This document shows, in pieces, positions 26,752-34,436 of a DNA stretch of 64,000 nt. Position 1 is the stretch's first letter, and the number at the start of each line of letters is the position of its first letter. The notes under the pieces were generated by a model. The model saw nothing but the letters and a program-made list of their open reading frames with translations, did not search any database and was not told the origin of the DNA. A program made the position numbers and the translations under genes. Origin of the DNA: JAGOCV01 sp049445855 (GTDB lineage Bacteria > Pseudomonadota > Gammaproteobacteria > Burkholderiales > Burkholderiaceae_C); NCBI RefSeq assembly GCF_049445855.1, contig NZ_JBMSDV010000002.1, positions 124,001-188,000 of the forward strand, read 5' to 3'.

Positions 26752-28201
26752 CGCGCGCCGCTTCAGGCTGCGTCACTTCACCGCCGGATCGCCACTCATC
26801 TGCCAACTGCGGATTGCGCCCCAGCACCTGGCGCGTGAGCACGTGGCGGCCCACGCGTTCGAGCAGCGTGCTTTTCTGCTGCGGCGTGAGTGCCGAGGCA
26901 CGGATGAGCGACGCCCAGGTCTTGGCGGCGGTAAGTACGGTCTGCCGCACGATGGCGCTGGCCGGCCCGGGCGCGATGCCCAGCGTGCGGCAGAAGTCGC
27001 GGGCCATCACGGGTGAGAGCAGTGAGGGTGGCTCACCGCCGGCATGGCTGGGCGCGATGTGCGCCGGCATCAGCCGCAGCGCGTGCCCGGCCTTCACGCC
27101 GTACAGGCACAGGGCCACGACGTCGTAAGCCGGCGAGAGTTCGGCCGTGCGGCCGTCGCGATAGATCAGGCCGATGTTCTTGAGGTGCGCATCGGCGTTG
27201 CCGATGAGCTCGTTCACCACCAGGCGGCGCAGCAGTTCATGGACGGCCGGTTCGCCGCAGGCGGGCAGGGCGAGCAACACTGCGGCAATTTCGGCGTAGC
27301 TGCGGCTGTATTTGTCTTCGGGCGGCACGCTCAGCACCTGTGCGAAGTCCTCGCACATCACGCGGGCCTGCAGGCCGCCGCCGGGTGCCCGGTCGAAGCG
27401 CTCGACTGCGAGGAAGTGCTGCTGCGCCTCGTCGCCCAGGTCGTAGCGATGCGGCTCCATCAGCTGCGACAGCGGCACGAGCGAATGCGCGCAGGTGTTC
27501 ACGCCCACGGCGCGTGCCATGCGCAAGGAGAGGTCTTCGACCTCGGGCATGCGCGGGTAGCCCACGGCGGGAAGCTTGGCGATGACATGCGTGTCCGGTG
27601 CGTCCTGCGTGCCCGGAGCGCCTGTCGTGCGGTGGATCTTCGTCCGCCCGACATACCTGCCGTTCGCGTCGCGCAGCACGGCCAGTTTCGGCTGCACGCC
27701 CGAGAGCGACACGGCACCCTGGAACGGCGCTGCGCCCACGCTCATTTCCAGCGCGTCCTGTTCCTGTGTGACGAGGCGGGCCAGCGTGGCGCGGTCCACG
27801 TCTTCCCAGCGCGCGGTCACTGCGCCGGGCAGATCCAGCCCGCAGGCGGCAAGCATGCGGAAGTGGTCATCGGGCGCGCAACCGGCTTCCTGTGCGACGT
27901 GATCGCGGAACACGCCTTCGGGCAGCAGGTTCTGGAAGAACGAGGGCAACTGCCAGTCGCCCTTGCGGCCGGCGACACCGTTGAAGCGCGCATCCAGCAC
28001 GTTGAGCAGCAGCGCGCGCTGCTGCTCGGGTTGCGCGGCCACGAAAGACTGGGAGAGGACTGGTGCGGTGCCCGGCCGCGCGGCCGCCCAGGTTTCGTCC
28101 GCAACAAAGCGCATCACCGGCGCCGCGCCTTCCGGCGCATAGCGGAACAGGATGCCCACGCGCACCTCGTGCACGCGGATGACGAGCACCTCGACGTTCA
28201 T
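26744..28201 (-). CDS. hipA: HipA-type serine/threonine kinase toxin
   Basis: A 485-residue HipA-fold kinase. In E. coli, HipA phosphorylates glutamyl-tRNA synthetase and causes persistence. The autophosphorylation loop SLSGVQPK holds S165/S167, the catalytic core NELIGNADAHLKN has D337 and N342, and D360 lies in LSPAYDV. It is preceded by hipB with an ATGA overlap, the usual antitoxin-toxin order. The pair sits opposite the cobalamin genes, with its 3' end overlapping cobQ by 8 bases. The target of this kinase is not known. Confidence 0.9.
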   Translation of the reverse strand: MNVEVLVIRVHEVRVGILFRYAPEGAAPVMRFVADETWAAARPGTAPVLSQSFVAAQPEQQRALLLNVLDARFNGVAGRKGDWQLPSFFQNLLPEGVFRDHVAQEAGCAPDDHFRMLAACGLDLPGAVTARWEDVDRATLARLVTQEQDALEMSVGAAPFQGAVSLSGVQPKLAVLRDANGRYVGRTKIHRTTGAPGTQDAPDTHVIAKLPAVGYPRMPEVEDLSLRMARAVGVNTCAHSLVPLSQLMEPHRYDLGDEAQQHFLAVERFDRAPGGGLQARVMCEDFAQVLSVPPEDKYSRSYAEIAAVLLALPACGEPAVHELLRRLVVNELIGNADAHLKNIGLIYRDGRTAELSPAYDVVALCLYGVKAGHALRLMPAHIAPSHAGGEPPSLLSPVMARDFCRTLGIAPGPASAIVRQTVLTAAKTWASLIRASALTPQQKSTLLERVGRHVLTRQVLGRNPQLADEWRSGGEVTQPEAARAT

Positions 28202-28575
28202 GGCTTCTCGCCGCGCGGCGTGCCGGGCTCGAGCGGGCGTAGCCGCTCCAGTGCGGCACCGACAAGACTGGGCGCTGCAGCGGTCGCGACGACCGTGGCG
28301 GCAGGTGTGGTGGATGCTGCGGCGTGCGATGGCTGCGCCTGCAGGGCCGGCGCCAGACCGCGCGGCACGAGGGCGACGTCCATGTCCAGTGCCTGCGCGA
28401 TTGCGAGCAGGTTCGACACCTTGAAGTCCGACGTGCCCTCCAGGATTTTTTGCAACGACTGGTAGGACAGGCCCGTGCTGCTGACCAGATCGCCCCGGCT
28501 GCGACGCAGGCGCAGCCGCTGCGCCTCCAGCGCCGTGGCCAGCTCGACATGGGTCGTGGATAAGGTGTCGGTCAT
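28198..28575 (-). CDS. hipB: HipB-type helix-turn-helix antitoxin
   Basis: A 125-residue protein. An N-terminal Xre-type helix-turn-helix (SRGDLVSSTGLSYQSLQKIL, then SNLLAIAQALDMDVALVPR) is followed by a long alanine/proline-rich tail. HipB binds HipA and represses the operon. ATG 28575 was preferred to an in-frame TTG at 28608, which would sit inside an upstream palindrome. Three related palindromes lie at or upstream of the start. The tail is longer than in E. coli HipB (88 residues) and differs from it. Confidence 0.83.
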   Translation of the reverse strand: MTDTLSTTHVELATALEAQRLRLRRSRGDLVSSTGLSYQSLQKILEGTSDFKVSNLLAIAQALDMDVALVPRGLAPALQAQPSHAAASTTPAATVVATAAAPSLVGAALERLRPLEPGTPRGEKP

Positions 28576-28593
28576 TTCAATCAAAATTTGAAT
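28574..28593. repeat. Candidate HipB operator, copy 1
   Basis: ATTTCAATCAAAATTTGAAT (28574-28593) overlaps the hipB start codon. Its arms ATTTCAA and TTTGAAT pair imperfectly around the core TCAAAA. It matches the two copies at 28603 and 28677 in arms and core, in an AT-rich stretch unlike its surroundings. Confidence 0.5.
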
Positions 28594-28602
28594 AGACGAA
28601 GA

Positions 28603-28621
28603 ATTCAAATCGAAGTTGAAT
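28603..28621. repeat. Candidate HipB operator, copy 2
   Basis: ATTCAAATCGAAGTTGAAT has perfect six-base arms ATTCAA and TTGAAT around ATCGAAG. It shares its arms with the other two copies and lies 28 bases upstream of the hipB ATG. Confidence 0.55.
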
Positions 28622-28676
28622 GGAATTCTAGTGCTGATGACCTTATTTGTACAAGTAGGATTGAAATGACAAAGAA

Positions 28677-28696
28677 ATTCAAATCAAAGTTTGAAT
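28677..28696. repeat. Candidate HipB operator, copy 3
   Basis: ATTCAAATCAAAGTTTGAAT has seven-base arms ATTCAAA and TTTGAAT around TCAAAG. It is the most perfect of the three and lies about 100 bases upstream of hipB. The rest of the 28576-28829 gap before cobT shows no riboswitch and no other recognisable site. Confidence 0.55.
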
Positions 28697-28829
28697 TCAA
28701 GACGAATATCAAGAGAATAGGGAGCCAGCCGACTGCAAAAGACGACGGTCGCTAGCTCTTCGCGCAGAAAAACAGTCCGGGTGCACGTCGTAACGCAATT
28801 GAAGAAGCACTCTGGCAACATCGGCGTCC

Positions 28830-29912
28830 ATGAGCCTGCAAGACATCACCGACGCTGCCCTCGCGCAGCGCCTGCAGCACAAGCTGGACAACAAGACCAA
28901 ACCCGTCGGCTCGCTGGGCCGGCTGGAATCCCTGGCTGCGCAGATCGGCCTGATCCTCGGCACGGAATCGCCCGAACTCCTGCAGCCGCAGATGCTGGTG
29001 TGCGCGGGCGACCATGGCCTGACCGCGCGCGGCATTTCCGCGTACCCGAGCGACGTGACGTGGCAGATGGTGGAGAACTTCCTGGCCGGCGGGGCCGCCG
29101 TGAGCGTGCTCGCGCGCCAGCACGACATCGCGCTCAACGTGGTGGACTGCGGCGTGCGGCACGACTTCGCGCCACGGCCCGGGCTGCTCTTGCGCAAGGT
29201 GGCGCACGGCACGGCGGACTCGCTGGACGGCCCGGCCATGACGCCTGTGCAGCGCGACGAAGCCATCGCCAACGGCCGCGAAATCGTGCGCGGTCTGCCG
29301 GGCAACGCGCTGCTGCTGGGCGAGATGGGCATCGGCAATACGTCGGCGGCGTCGCTGCTGCTGGCGCGGCTGACCGGGCATCCCATCGCCGAATGCACAG
29401 GGGCAGGCACGGGGCTCGGCGGTGAAGCGCTCGCGCGCAAGGTGGACGTACTGCAGCAGGTGCTCGCGTTCCACGAGCAGGCCACGCAACCGCTGGAAGT
29501 GCTGGCAGCCTTCGGTGGGTTCGAGATCGCCACACTGGTCGGCGCGGTGTTGCAGGCGGCCGAAGAGCGGCGCGTGATCGTGGTGGACGGTTTCATCGCC
29601 AGCAGCGCCGTGCTGGTGGCGCAGGCGCTGGAGCCCTTCGTCACGCAGCGCTGTGTGTTCTCGCACCGCTCCGGCGAGTGCGGGCACGGTTTGATGCTGC
29701 GCCATCTCGGCGCGTCGGCGCAGCAGCCTGCGCGCGCGCTGCTGGACATGTCGCTGCGGCTGGGTGAAGGTTCGGGCGCTGCGCTGGCCTGGCCCCTGCT
29801 GGTGTCGGCCTGCGCACTGCTGCGCGAGATGGCGAGCTTCGAATCGGCCGGCGTGTCCGGCAAGGCCGACCTTGTTGCGGGCGTCGGGGACATCACCGAG
29901 GCCACGGCATGA
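28830..29912 (+). CDS. cobT: Nicotinate-nucleotide:dimethylbenzimidazole phosphoribosyltransferase
   Basis: A 360-residue enzyme that makes alpha-ribazole phosphate, the lower ligand precursor of cobalamin. It has KTKPVGSLGRLE, CAGDHGLTARGIS and GEMGIGNTSAASLLL, and the proposed general base at E313 in LGEGSGAALA. It overlaps cobS by ATGA. It is separated from the upstream cob genes by the minus-strand hipBA pair, so it must have its own promoter or depend on read-through past hipBA; no second B12 riboswitch was found in front of it. Confidence 0.94.
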   Translation: MSLQDITDAALAQRLQHKLDNKTKPVGSLGRLESLAAQIGLILGTESPELLQPQMLVCAGDHGLTARGISAYPSDVTWQMVENFLAGGAAVSVLARQHDIALNVVDCGVRHDFAPRPGLLLRKVAHGTADSLDGPAMTPVQRDEAIANGREIVRGLPGNALLLGEMGIGNTSAASLLLARLTGHPIAECTGAGTGLGGEALARKVDVLQQVLAFHEQATQPLEVLAAFGGFEIATLVGAVLQAAEERRVIVVDGFIASSAVLVAQALEPFVTQRCVFSHRSGECGHGLMLRHLGASAQQPARALLDMSLRLGEGSGAALAWPLLVSACALLREMASFESAGVSGKADLVAGVGDITEATA

Positions 29913-30718
29913 ACGGGCTGCGCCATTACCTGCTGGCCGTGCAGTACTTCACCCGGATCCCCGTGACCGGTGCGGTGGCCGCATGGGTCGGTTACAGCCC
30001 GCAGATGCTGCGCGCGAGCGCGGCGCACTTCCCCGGCGTCGGTCTGCTGGTCGGGCTGATGGCAGCGTTCGCGTATGGCGTCGTCATGTGGGCGTTGCCA
30101 CAGAACGCACACGCGGGTGGATATGCCGCGCTGGTGGCGGCCGTGCTGTCTACCGGCTTCACTGTGTTCATGACGGGCGCATTCCACGAAGACGGCCTCG
30201 CCGACGTGGCCGACGGCCTGGGCGGCAGCGCCGAGCGGCAGCGCGCGCTCGAGATCATGAAGGACTCGCGTGTGGGCGCGTTCGGCGCGATCGCCGTGGC
30301 GCTCATGCTGATGGCCAAGGTGGCGTTGCTCGGGCTGCTGGGCAGCATCGACGTCGCGCTGGCCTGTGCGGGCCTGCTCGCTGCGCACGTGGCGTCGAGG
30401 GCATTCCCTTTGCTGCTGGTGCGTGCGTTGCCGCATGTGGGCGACGAAGGCGCGTCCAAATCGAAACCGGTGGCCGACCAGATCGGCAACACCGCATTGC
30501 TCGCGGCCTCTGCCTGGCTGGCGGCAGGGCTCGGGCTCGCATGCCTGTTCATCGACGGCATGCAGGTGCTGGCTGGCGTGGCGTTCGCCGGCCTCGCGTG
30601 GCTGTGGATGTGGCGTCTGTTCTCAAGGCGGCTGCAGGGCTTCACCGGCGATTGCCTCGGCGCAACACAACAGGCCTGCGAAGTCGCGTTCTATTTCGGA
30701 CTGGCGGTGGCGGCATGA
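29909..30718 (+). CDS. cobS: Adenosylcobinamide-GDP ribazoletransferase (cobalamin synthase)
   Basis: A 269-residue membrane enzyme joining AdoCbi-GDP with alpha-ribazole (or its phosphate) to give cobalamin (phosphate). The metal motif FHEDGLADVADGLGG, the following EIMKDSRVGAFGA and TGDCLGATQQ are the family hallmarks. Several membrane helices are visible. The start overlaps cobT and the end overlaps cobC by ATGA, giving a tight cobT-cobS-cobC operon. Confidence 0.93.
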   Translation: MNGLRHYLLAVQYFTRIPVTGAVAAWVGYSPQMLRASAAHFPGVGLLVGLMAAFAYGVVMWALPQNAHAGGYAALVAAVLSTGFTVFMTGAFHEDGLADVADGLGGSAERQRALEIMKDSRVGAFGAIAVALMLMAKVALLGLLGSIDVALACAGLLAAHVASRAFPLLLVRALPHVGDEGASKSKPVADQIGNTALLAASAWLAAGLGLACLFIDGMQVLAGVAFAGLAWLWMWRLFSRRLQGFTGDCLGATQQACEVAFYFGLAVAA

Positions 30719-31269
30719 AGCTCTGGCTTGTGCGTCACTCGCTGCCGCTGATTTCGCCCGGCACCTGCTACGGCTCCATCGACGTGCCTGCCGACGAGGC
30801 CGCAACCGCACGCCAGGCCCGCGCGCTTGCTGTCGTGCTGCCGAAGGATCTTCCCGTCATCAGCTCGCCGCTGCGGCGTTGCCGCCAACTGGGCGAGACC
30901 TTGTCCGGCCTGCGCCCGGACCTGCAGCCCAGCGCCGACCCGCGCCTGGCCGAAATGAGTTTCGGCAGCTGGGAAGGTCAGCGCTGGGACGACATCTCGC
31001 AGAGGGAATACAACACCTGGCTTGCCAACTTTGCGACGCACCGCGTGGGCGGCGGCGAGTCCGTGCGCGAATTCATGCGCCGCGTGAGCAACGCGATGGT
31101 GGACACGCTCGCCACCGCCAATGCGCTCGGCGAGGCGGTGTGGATCACGCACGCCGGTGTGATCCGCGCGGTGACGCTGCTCGCCTCGGGCGTGAGCGAC
31201 GTCACCCGTGCCGGCCAGTGGCCGCGCCAGGCGCCGGCCTGTGGCGAGTGGTGTGAAATCTGGCTCTGA
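30715..31269 (+). CDS. cobC: Alpha-ribazole phosphatase-type histidine phosphatase
   Basis: A 184-residue histidine phosphatase. The phosphorylated histidine lies in LVRHSLP at the N-terminus; the distal catalytic residues are in SSPLRRCRQ, E..FGSWEG and THAGVIRA. CobC removes the phosphate from alpha-ribazole phosphate or adenosylcobalamin phosphate. Assignment as CobC rather than a general phosphatase rests on its place after cobS (4-base overlap). Confidence 0.85.
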   Translation: MKLWLVRHSLPLISPGTCYGSIDVPADEAATARQARALAVVLPKDLPVISSPLRRCRQLGETLSGLRPDLQPSADPRLAEMSFGSWEGQRWDDISQREYNTWLANFATHRVGGGESVREFMRRVSNAMVDTLATANALGEAVWITHAGVIRAVTLLASGVSDVTRAGQWPRQAPACGEWCEIWL

Positions 31270-31284
31270 GCCTCTCCTGAAGTT

Positions 31285-31926
31285 TCAGTCGGGCCGCAGC
31301 GTCTTCGGCGTGAAGTCGCAACAAGTCGCCACGGCGCATTCCCAGCACAGCGGCTTGCGCGCCTGGCACACATAGCGCCCGTGCAGGATGAGCCAGTGGT
31401 GCGCGTCCACCATGTACTCGGCAGGAATGCGTTCGAGCAGCTTCATTTCCACTTCGTACGGATTCTTGCCGGGCGCGAGGCCCGTGCGGTTGCCGACGCG
31501 GAAGATGTGCGTGTCCACCGCCATCGTCGGTTCGCCGAAGGCGACATTCAGCACCACGTTCGCCGTCTTGCGGCCGACACCGGGCAGGGCTTCGAGTTCC
31601 TCGCGCGTGCGCGGCACCTCGCCACCGTGCCGCTCCACGAGGATGCGGCATGTCTCCATCAGGTGCTTTGCCTTGCTGCGGAACAGGCCGATGGTCTTGA
31701 TGTAACCCTCCAGCCCTTCGAGCCCGAGGTCGAGGATGGCCTGCGGCGTATTCGCCACCGGAAAAAGCTTGCGCGTCGCCTTGTTCACCCCCACGTCGGT
31801 GGCTTGCGCCGACAGCAGCACCGCGCTGAGCAGTTCGAACACGCTGGTGTATTCGAGCTCGGTATTGGGCTGGGGGTTGGCGGCCTCGAGGGCTGCGAAA
31901 AAGGGTTCGATAGCGGCGGCTTTCAT
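31285..31926 (-). CDS. nth: Endonuclease III, DNA N-glycosylase/AP lyase
   Basis: A 213-residue base-excision-repair enzyme for oxidised pyrimidines. The helix-hairpin-helix motif LPGVGRKTANVV carries the catalytic lysine K120, and D138 lies in VDTHI. The 4Fe-4S loop has C187, C194, C197 and C203 in the standard CX6CX2CX5C arrangement. Length fits the family. It converges with cobC, 15 bases apart. Confidence 0.95.
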   Translation of the reverse strand: MKAAAIEPFFAALEAANPQPNTELEYTSVFELLSAVLLSAQATDVGVNKATRKLFPVANTPQAILDLGLEGLEGYIKTIGLFRSKAKHLMETCRILVERHGGEVPRTREELEALPGVGRKTANVVLNVAFGEPTMAVDTHIFRVGNRTGLAPGKNPYEVEMKLLERIPAEYMVDAHHWLILHGRYVCQARKPLCWECAVATCCDFTPKTLRPD

Positions 31927-31951
31927 GGCCGCGATTATCGAGGGCGGAAGC

Positions 31952-32419
31952 TTATCGGTACTTCGCCGCCGTGATGAACTGGCTGAACGTCTCGCACCAG
32001 ACGATGACGCTGGTGAACTGTGCCGGGTCCACGCCGGGCGGCACAGGCACGACGAAGTTCTCGAAGGTCTTCACGTCGCCAACGCGTTGCATGCGGCTCT
32101 TGAGGCGCTTGAAGTCGTCTTCGGTTTCCACGAACTCGGGGGAGAGGTAGAGCTTGTAGTCCGGGCCCGGGGCCAGCTTGCCTGTGAAGCCGATGGCCTG
32201 CGCGCCGACGGTGACGGTGCCTTCGCCCCAATGGAGCGCGTCGCTGTCTTTCAGGTCGCGGCGGAACTGCGCGGTCCATCGCACTTCGCCGGTCTGCGCG
32301 GCCACCTGGGCTTGCGCGGGCGCTTCGGGCGCGATGAGGATGGGCAGCATGTAGATGCCCAGCGCGAAGCCCACGCCCAATGCGGCGATGTGCGTGGCAA
32401 CGAGCAGGAGGCGCTTCAT
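31952..32419 (-). CDS. DM13 domain-containing protein with N-terminal membrane anchor
   Basis: A 155-residue protein. A hydrophobic segment at about residues 4-29 (VATHIAALGVGFALGIYMLP) probably anchors it or serves as a signal. The rest matches a DM13 domain: HWGEGTVTV, KLAPGPDYKLYLSPEFVET, RVGDVKTFENFVVPVPPG and VIVWCETFSQFITAAKY, with the conserved cysteine before F. DM13 domains are proposed redox domains; the partner is unknown. ATG 32419 is used as longer frames overlap the next gene. The gap to the GyrI-like gene is 10 bases. Confidence 0.78.
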   Translation of the reverse strand: MKRLLLVATHIAALGVGFALGIYMLPILIAPEAPAQAQVAAQTGEVRWTAQFRRDLKDSDALHWGEGTVTVGAQAIGFTGKLAPGPDYKLYLSPEFVETEDDFKRLKSRMQRVGDVKTFENFVVPVPPGVDPAQFTSVIVWCETFSQFITAAKYR

Positions 32420-32429
32420 GTCTGCATTC

Positions 32430-32657
32430 TCAGGCCTGCGCGGCGACCGGCACGCAGAGCCAGCATGAGAAAGCGCCGGTGGCCGGGTCATCGAGGCTCA
32501 GACCGTAAGTGTCGCGGCGCGGTTGCGTGAGCCCGCGCGAGGCACACCAGCCCATGAAACGTTCCCACGTATGCGCAATACCGGGCGTGCCGTAGGGCCC
32601 GGTGCGCCGCATATAAGCCAGACGCATGGCCGGCAAAGTTTTCGTCTCGATCTTCAT
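32430..32657 (-). CDS. Half-length GyrI-like effector-binding domain protein
   Basis: A 75-residue protein whose sequence matches the first half of a GyrI-like small-molecule-binding domain: the opening KTLPAMRLAYMRRTGPYGTPG and YGLSLDDPATGAF, ending CWLCVPVAAQA. A full GyrI-like domain is about 150 residues and consists of two similar SHS2-like halves. Here translation stops after one. No second half is readable in the other frames before 32419. It could be a remnant or a free single-repeat protein that dimerises. ATG 32657 begins the typical first strand. Confidence 0.6.
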   Translation of the reverse strand: MKIETKTLPAMRLAYMRRTGPYGTPGIAHTWERFMGWCASRGLTQPRRDTYGLSLDDPATGAFSCWLCVPVAAQA

Positions 32658-32740
32658 GCTTGCCCCCAGGGTACGGCGCGCCGCACGCGGCGCGCTAACA
32701 TCGCTAGGCTAACACCCCTCCAGGACTTCCTGCTTCCACC

Positions 32741-33946
32741 ATGCCGATCCAATTCGCAGACCGCCTGAACAACGTCGAAACCTCCGCCATCCGTGAGCTC
32801 TTCAAGCTGCTGGGCAAGCCCGGCATCATCAGCTTCGCGGGCGGTTTTCCTGATAGCGCGATGTTCGATGTCGCAGGCATCAAGGAAGCCAGCGACAAGG
32901 CGCTGACGGACGAGCCCGGCGCTGCGCTGCAGTACGGCGCGACCGAAGGCTACAACCCGCTGCGTGAACAGCTGGCCGCCTTCATGGCCAGCAAGGGCGC
33001 GAAGGATGTGACGCCCGAAGGCCTGATCGTCACCACCGGCAGCCAGCAGGCGCTCGACCTGCTGGGCAAGACGCTCATCAGCCCCGGCGACAAGGTCATC
33101 GTCGAAGGCCCGACCTTCCTCGCCACCATCCAGTGCTTCCGCCTGTATGGCGCGCAACTCATCAGCGCGCCGGTCGACGGCAACGGCGTCGATACCGACC
33201 AGCTGGAGCAGCTCATCGCCGAGCACAAGCCCAAGTTCGTCTATCTCATCCCCACCTTCGGCAACCCGAGCGGCGCACTGCTGAACCTCGAGCGGCGCAG
33301 GAAGGTGCTCGAGATGGCCGTGAAGCACCAGACGCTGATCGTCGAGGACGACCCGTACGGCGACCTGTACTTCGGCGACGCCCCGCCGCCCAGCATCCTC
33401 GCGCTGAGCGCCCAGGTGCCCGGCAGCCGCGAGTACCTCGTGCACTGCGGCAGCATGAGCAAGGTGCTGTCGCCCGGTCTGCGCGTGGGCTGGATGATCG
33501 CCCCCGCCGAGTTGCTGGCCAAGGCGACGATGTGCAAGCAGTTCAGCGACGCGCACACCAGCACCTTCGCGCAAGCCACCGCCGCGCAATACCTCAAGGC
33601 CGGCCGCATGCCCGCGACGCTGGCACGCGTGCGCAAGGTCTATGCGGAACGCGCACAGGCCATGGGCGGTGCGCTCAAGAAGGAATTGGGCGACGCCATC
33701 AGCTTCGTGCAGCCGCAGGGCGGCCTGTTCTTCTGGGCCAGCCTCACGGGTGCAGGCGGCAAGGTGAAGGACGGCAACGAGTTCGCCAAGACCGCCATCG
33801 AGAAGGGCGTGGCCTTCGTGCCGGGCACGCCGTTCTACGCCGTCAACCCCGACCATTCCACGCTGCGCCTGTCATTCGCAACAGCCGATGTCGCGAAGAT
33901 CGAAGAGGGTGTGGGCCGGCTCGGGCAGGCGATGTCGCGTGCCTGA
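32741..33946 (+). CDS. PLP-dependent aminotransferase, fold type I (LysN/2-aminoadipate type)
   Basis: A 401-residue class I/II aminotransferase. The PLP lysine is K241 in GSMSKVLSPGLRVGW. N175 (FGNPSG), D203/D204 in VEDDPYGDLY and R248 of LRVGW match the cofactor site. The opening EGYNPLREQL and QYGATEGYNPL fit the MocR-like/2-aminoadipate transaminase group. The amino acid substrate is not fixed by the sequence. It is divergent from the small GyrI-like gene. Confidence 0.83.
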   Translation: MPIQFADRLNNVETSAIRELFKLLGKPGIISFAGGFPDSAMFDVAGIKEASDKALTDEPGAALQYGATEGYNPLREQLAAFMASKGAKDVTPEGLIVTTGSQQALDLLGKTLISPGDKVIVEGPTFLATIQCFRLYGAQLISAPVDGNGVDTDQLEQLIAEHKPKFVYLIPTFGNPSGALLNLERRRKVLEMAVKHQTLIVEDDPYGDLYFGDAPPPSILALSAQVPGSREYLVHCGSMSKVLSPGLRVGWMIAPAELLAKATMCKQFSDAHTSTFAQATAAQYLKAGRMPATLARVRKVYAERAQAMGGALKKELGDAISFVQPQGGLFFWASLTGAGGKVKDGNEFAKTAIEKGVAFVPGTPFYAVNPDHSTLRLSFATADVAKIEEGVGRLGQAMSRA

Positions 33947-33960
33947 TCCCATCGGGCAGT

Positions 33961-34389
33961 TCAGAACGTGATCTTCACCGACGGCGCGCTGCGCGTGTGT
34001 TCGCCGTGGAAGACTGCCTCGATGTTGTTGCCGTCCGGGTCGAGCACGAACGCGGCGTAGTAGCCGGGGTGGTAGGGCCGCGGCCCGGGCGCGCCGTTGT
34101 CCTTGCCGCCGTTGGCCAGCGCGGCTTGGTGGAAGGCTTCCACCATCGCCTTGTCTTTCGCCTGGAAGGCGAAGTGATGACGACCCGTCAGATGGCCCTG
34201 CGCAGCCTGGCTGTCGGCCGTGGAGACAAAGAGTTCGTCGGCCCAGAAATAGCCGTCGCCCGTGCCGCCCATGGGGATGCCAAGCACGCCGAACACCGCC
34301 TCGTAGAACTTCTGGCTGGCGGGCAGGTCGCGCACGACGAGTTGCAGGTGGTCGAAAAGGCGACCGCGATGCAGTTCCTGTGTTTCCAT
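33961..34389 (-). CDS. VOC (glyoxalase/bleomycin resistance/dioxygenase) superfamily protein
   Basis: A 142-residue single-domain protein with two beta-alpha-beta-beta-beta modules. DHLQLVVRDLPASQKFYEAVF opens the first, and YAAFVLDPDGNNIEAVFHG closes the second. The histidine, glutamate and related metal-ligand positions of a VOC fold are present (DHLQL, HHFAF, NNIEAV). The reaction catalysed cannot be read from sequence. It converges with the aminotransferase. Confidence 0.8.
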   Translation of the reverse strand: METQELHRGRLFDHLQLVVRDLPASQKFYEAVFGVLGIPMGGTGDGYFWADELFVSTADSQAAQGHLTGRHHFAFQAKDKAMVEAFHQAALANGGKDNGAPGPRPYHPGYYAAFVLDPDGNNIEAVFHGEHTRSAPSVKITF

Positions 34390-34436
34390 AAGTGGGCTCC
34401 TGGTTTCAGTCTAACGATGCGTTTGCCGCTGCACGA

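Noticed and set aside
28709..28829. A second B12 riboswitch before cobT
   Set aside because: None of the conserved boxes seen before btuB occurs in this gap.
28709..30436. A 575-codon minus-strand frame opposite cobT and cobS
   Set aside because: It is antisense to two clear cobalamin genes and has no recognisable domain.
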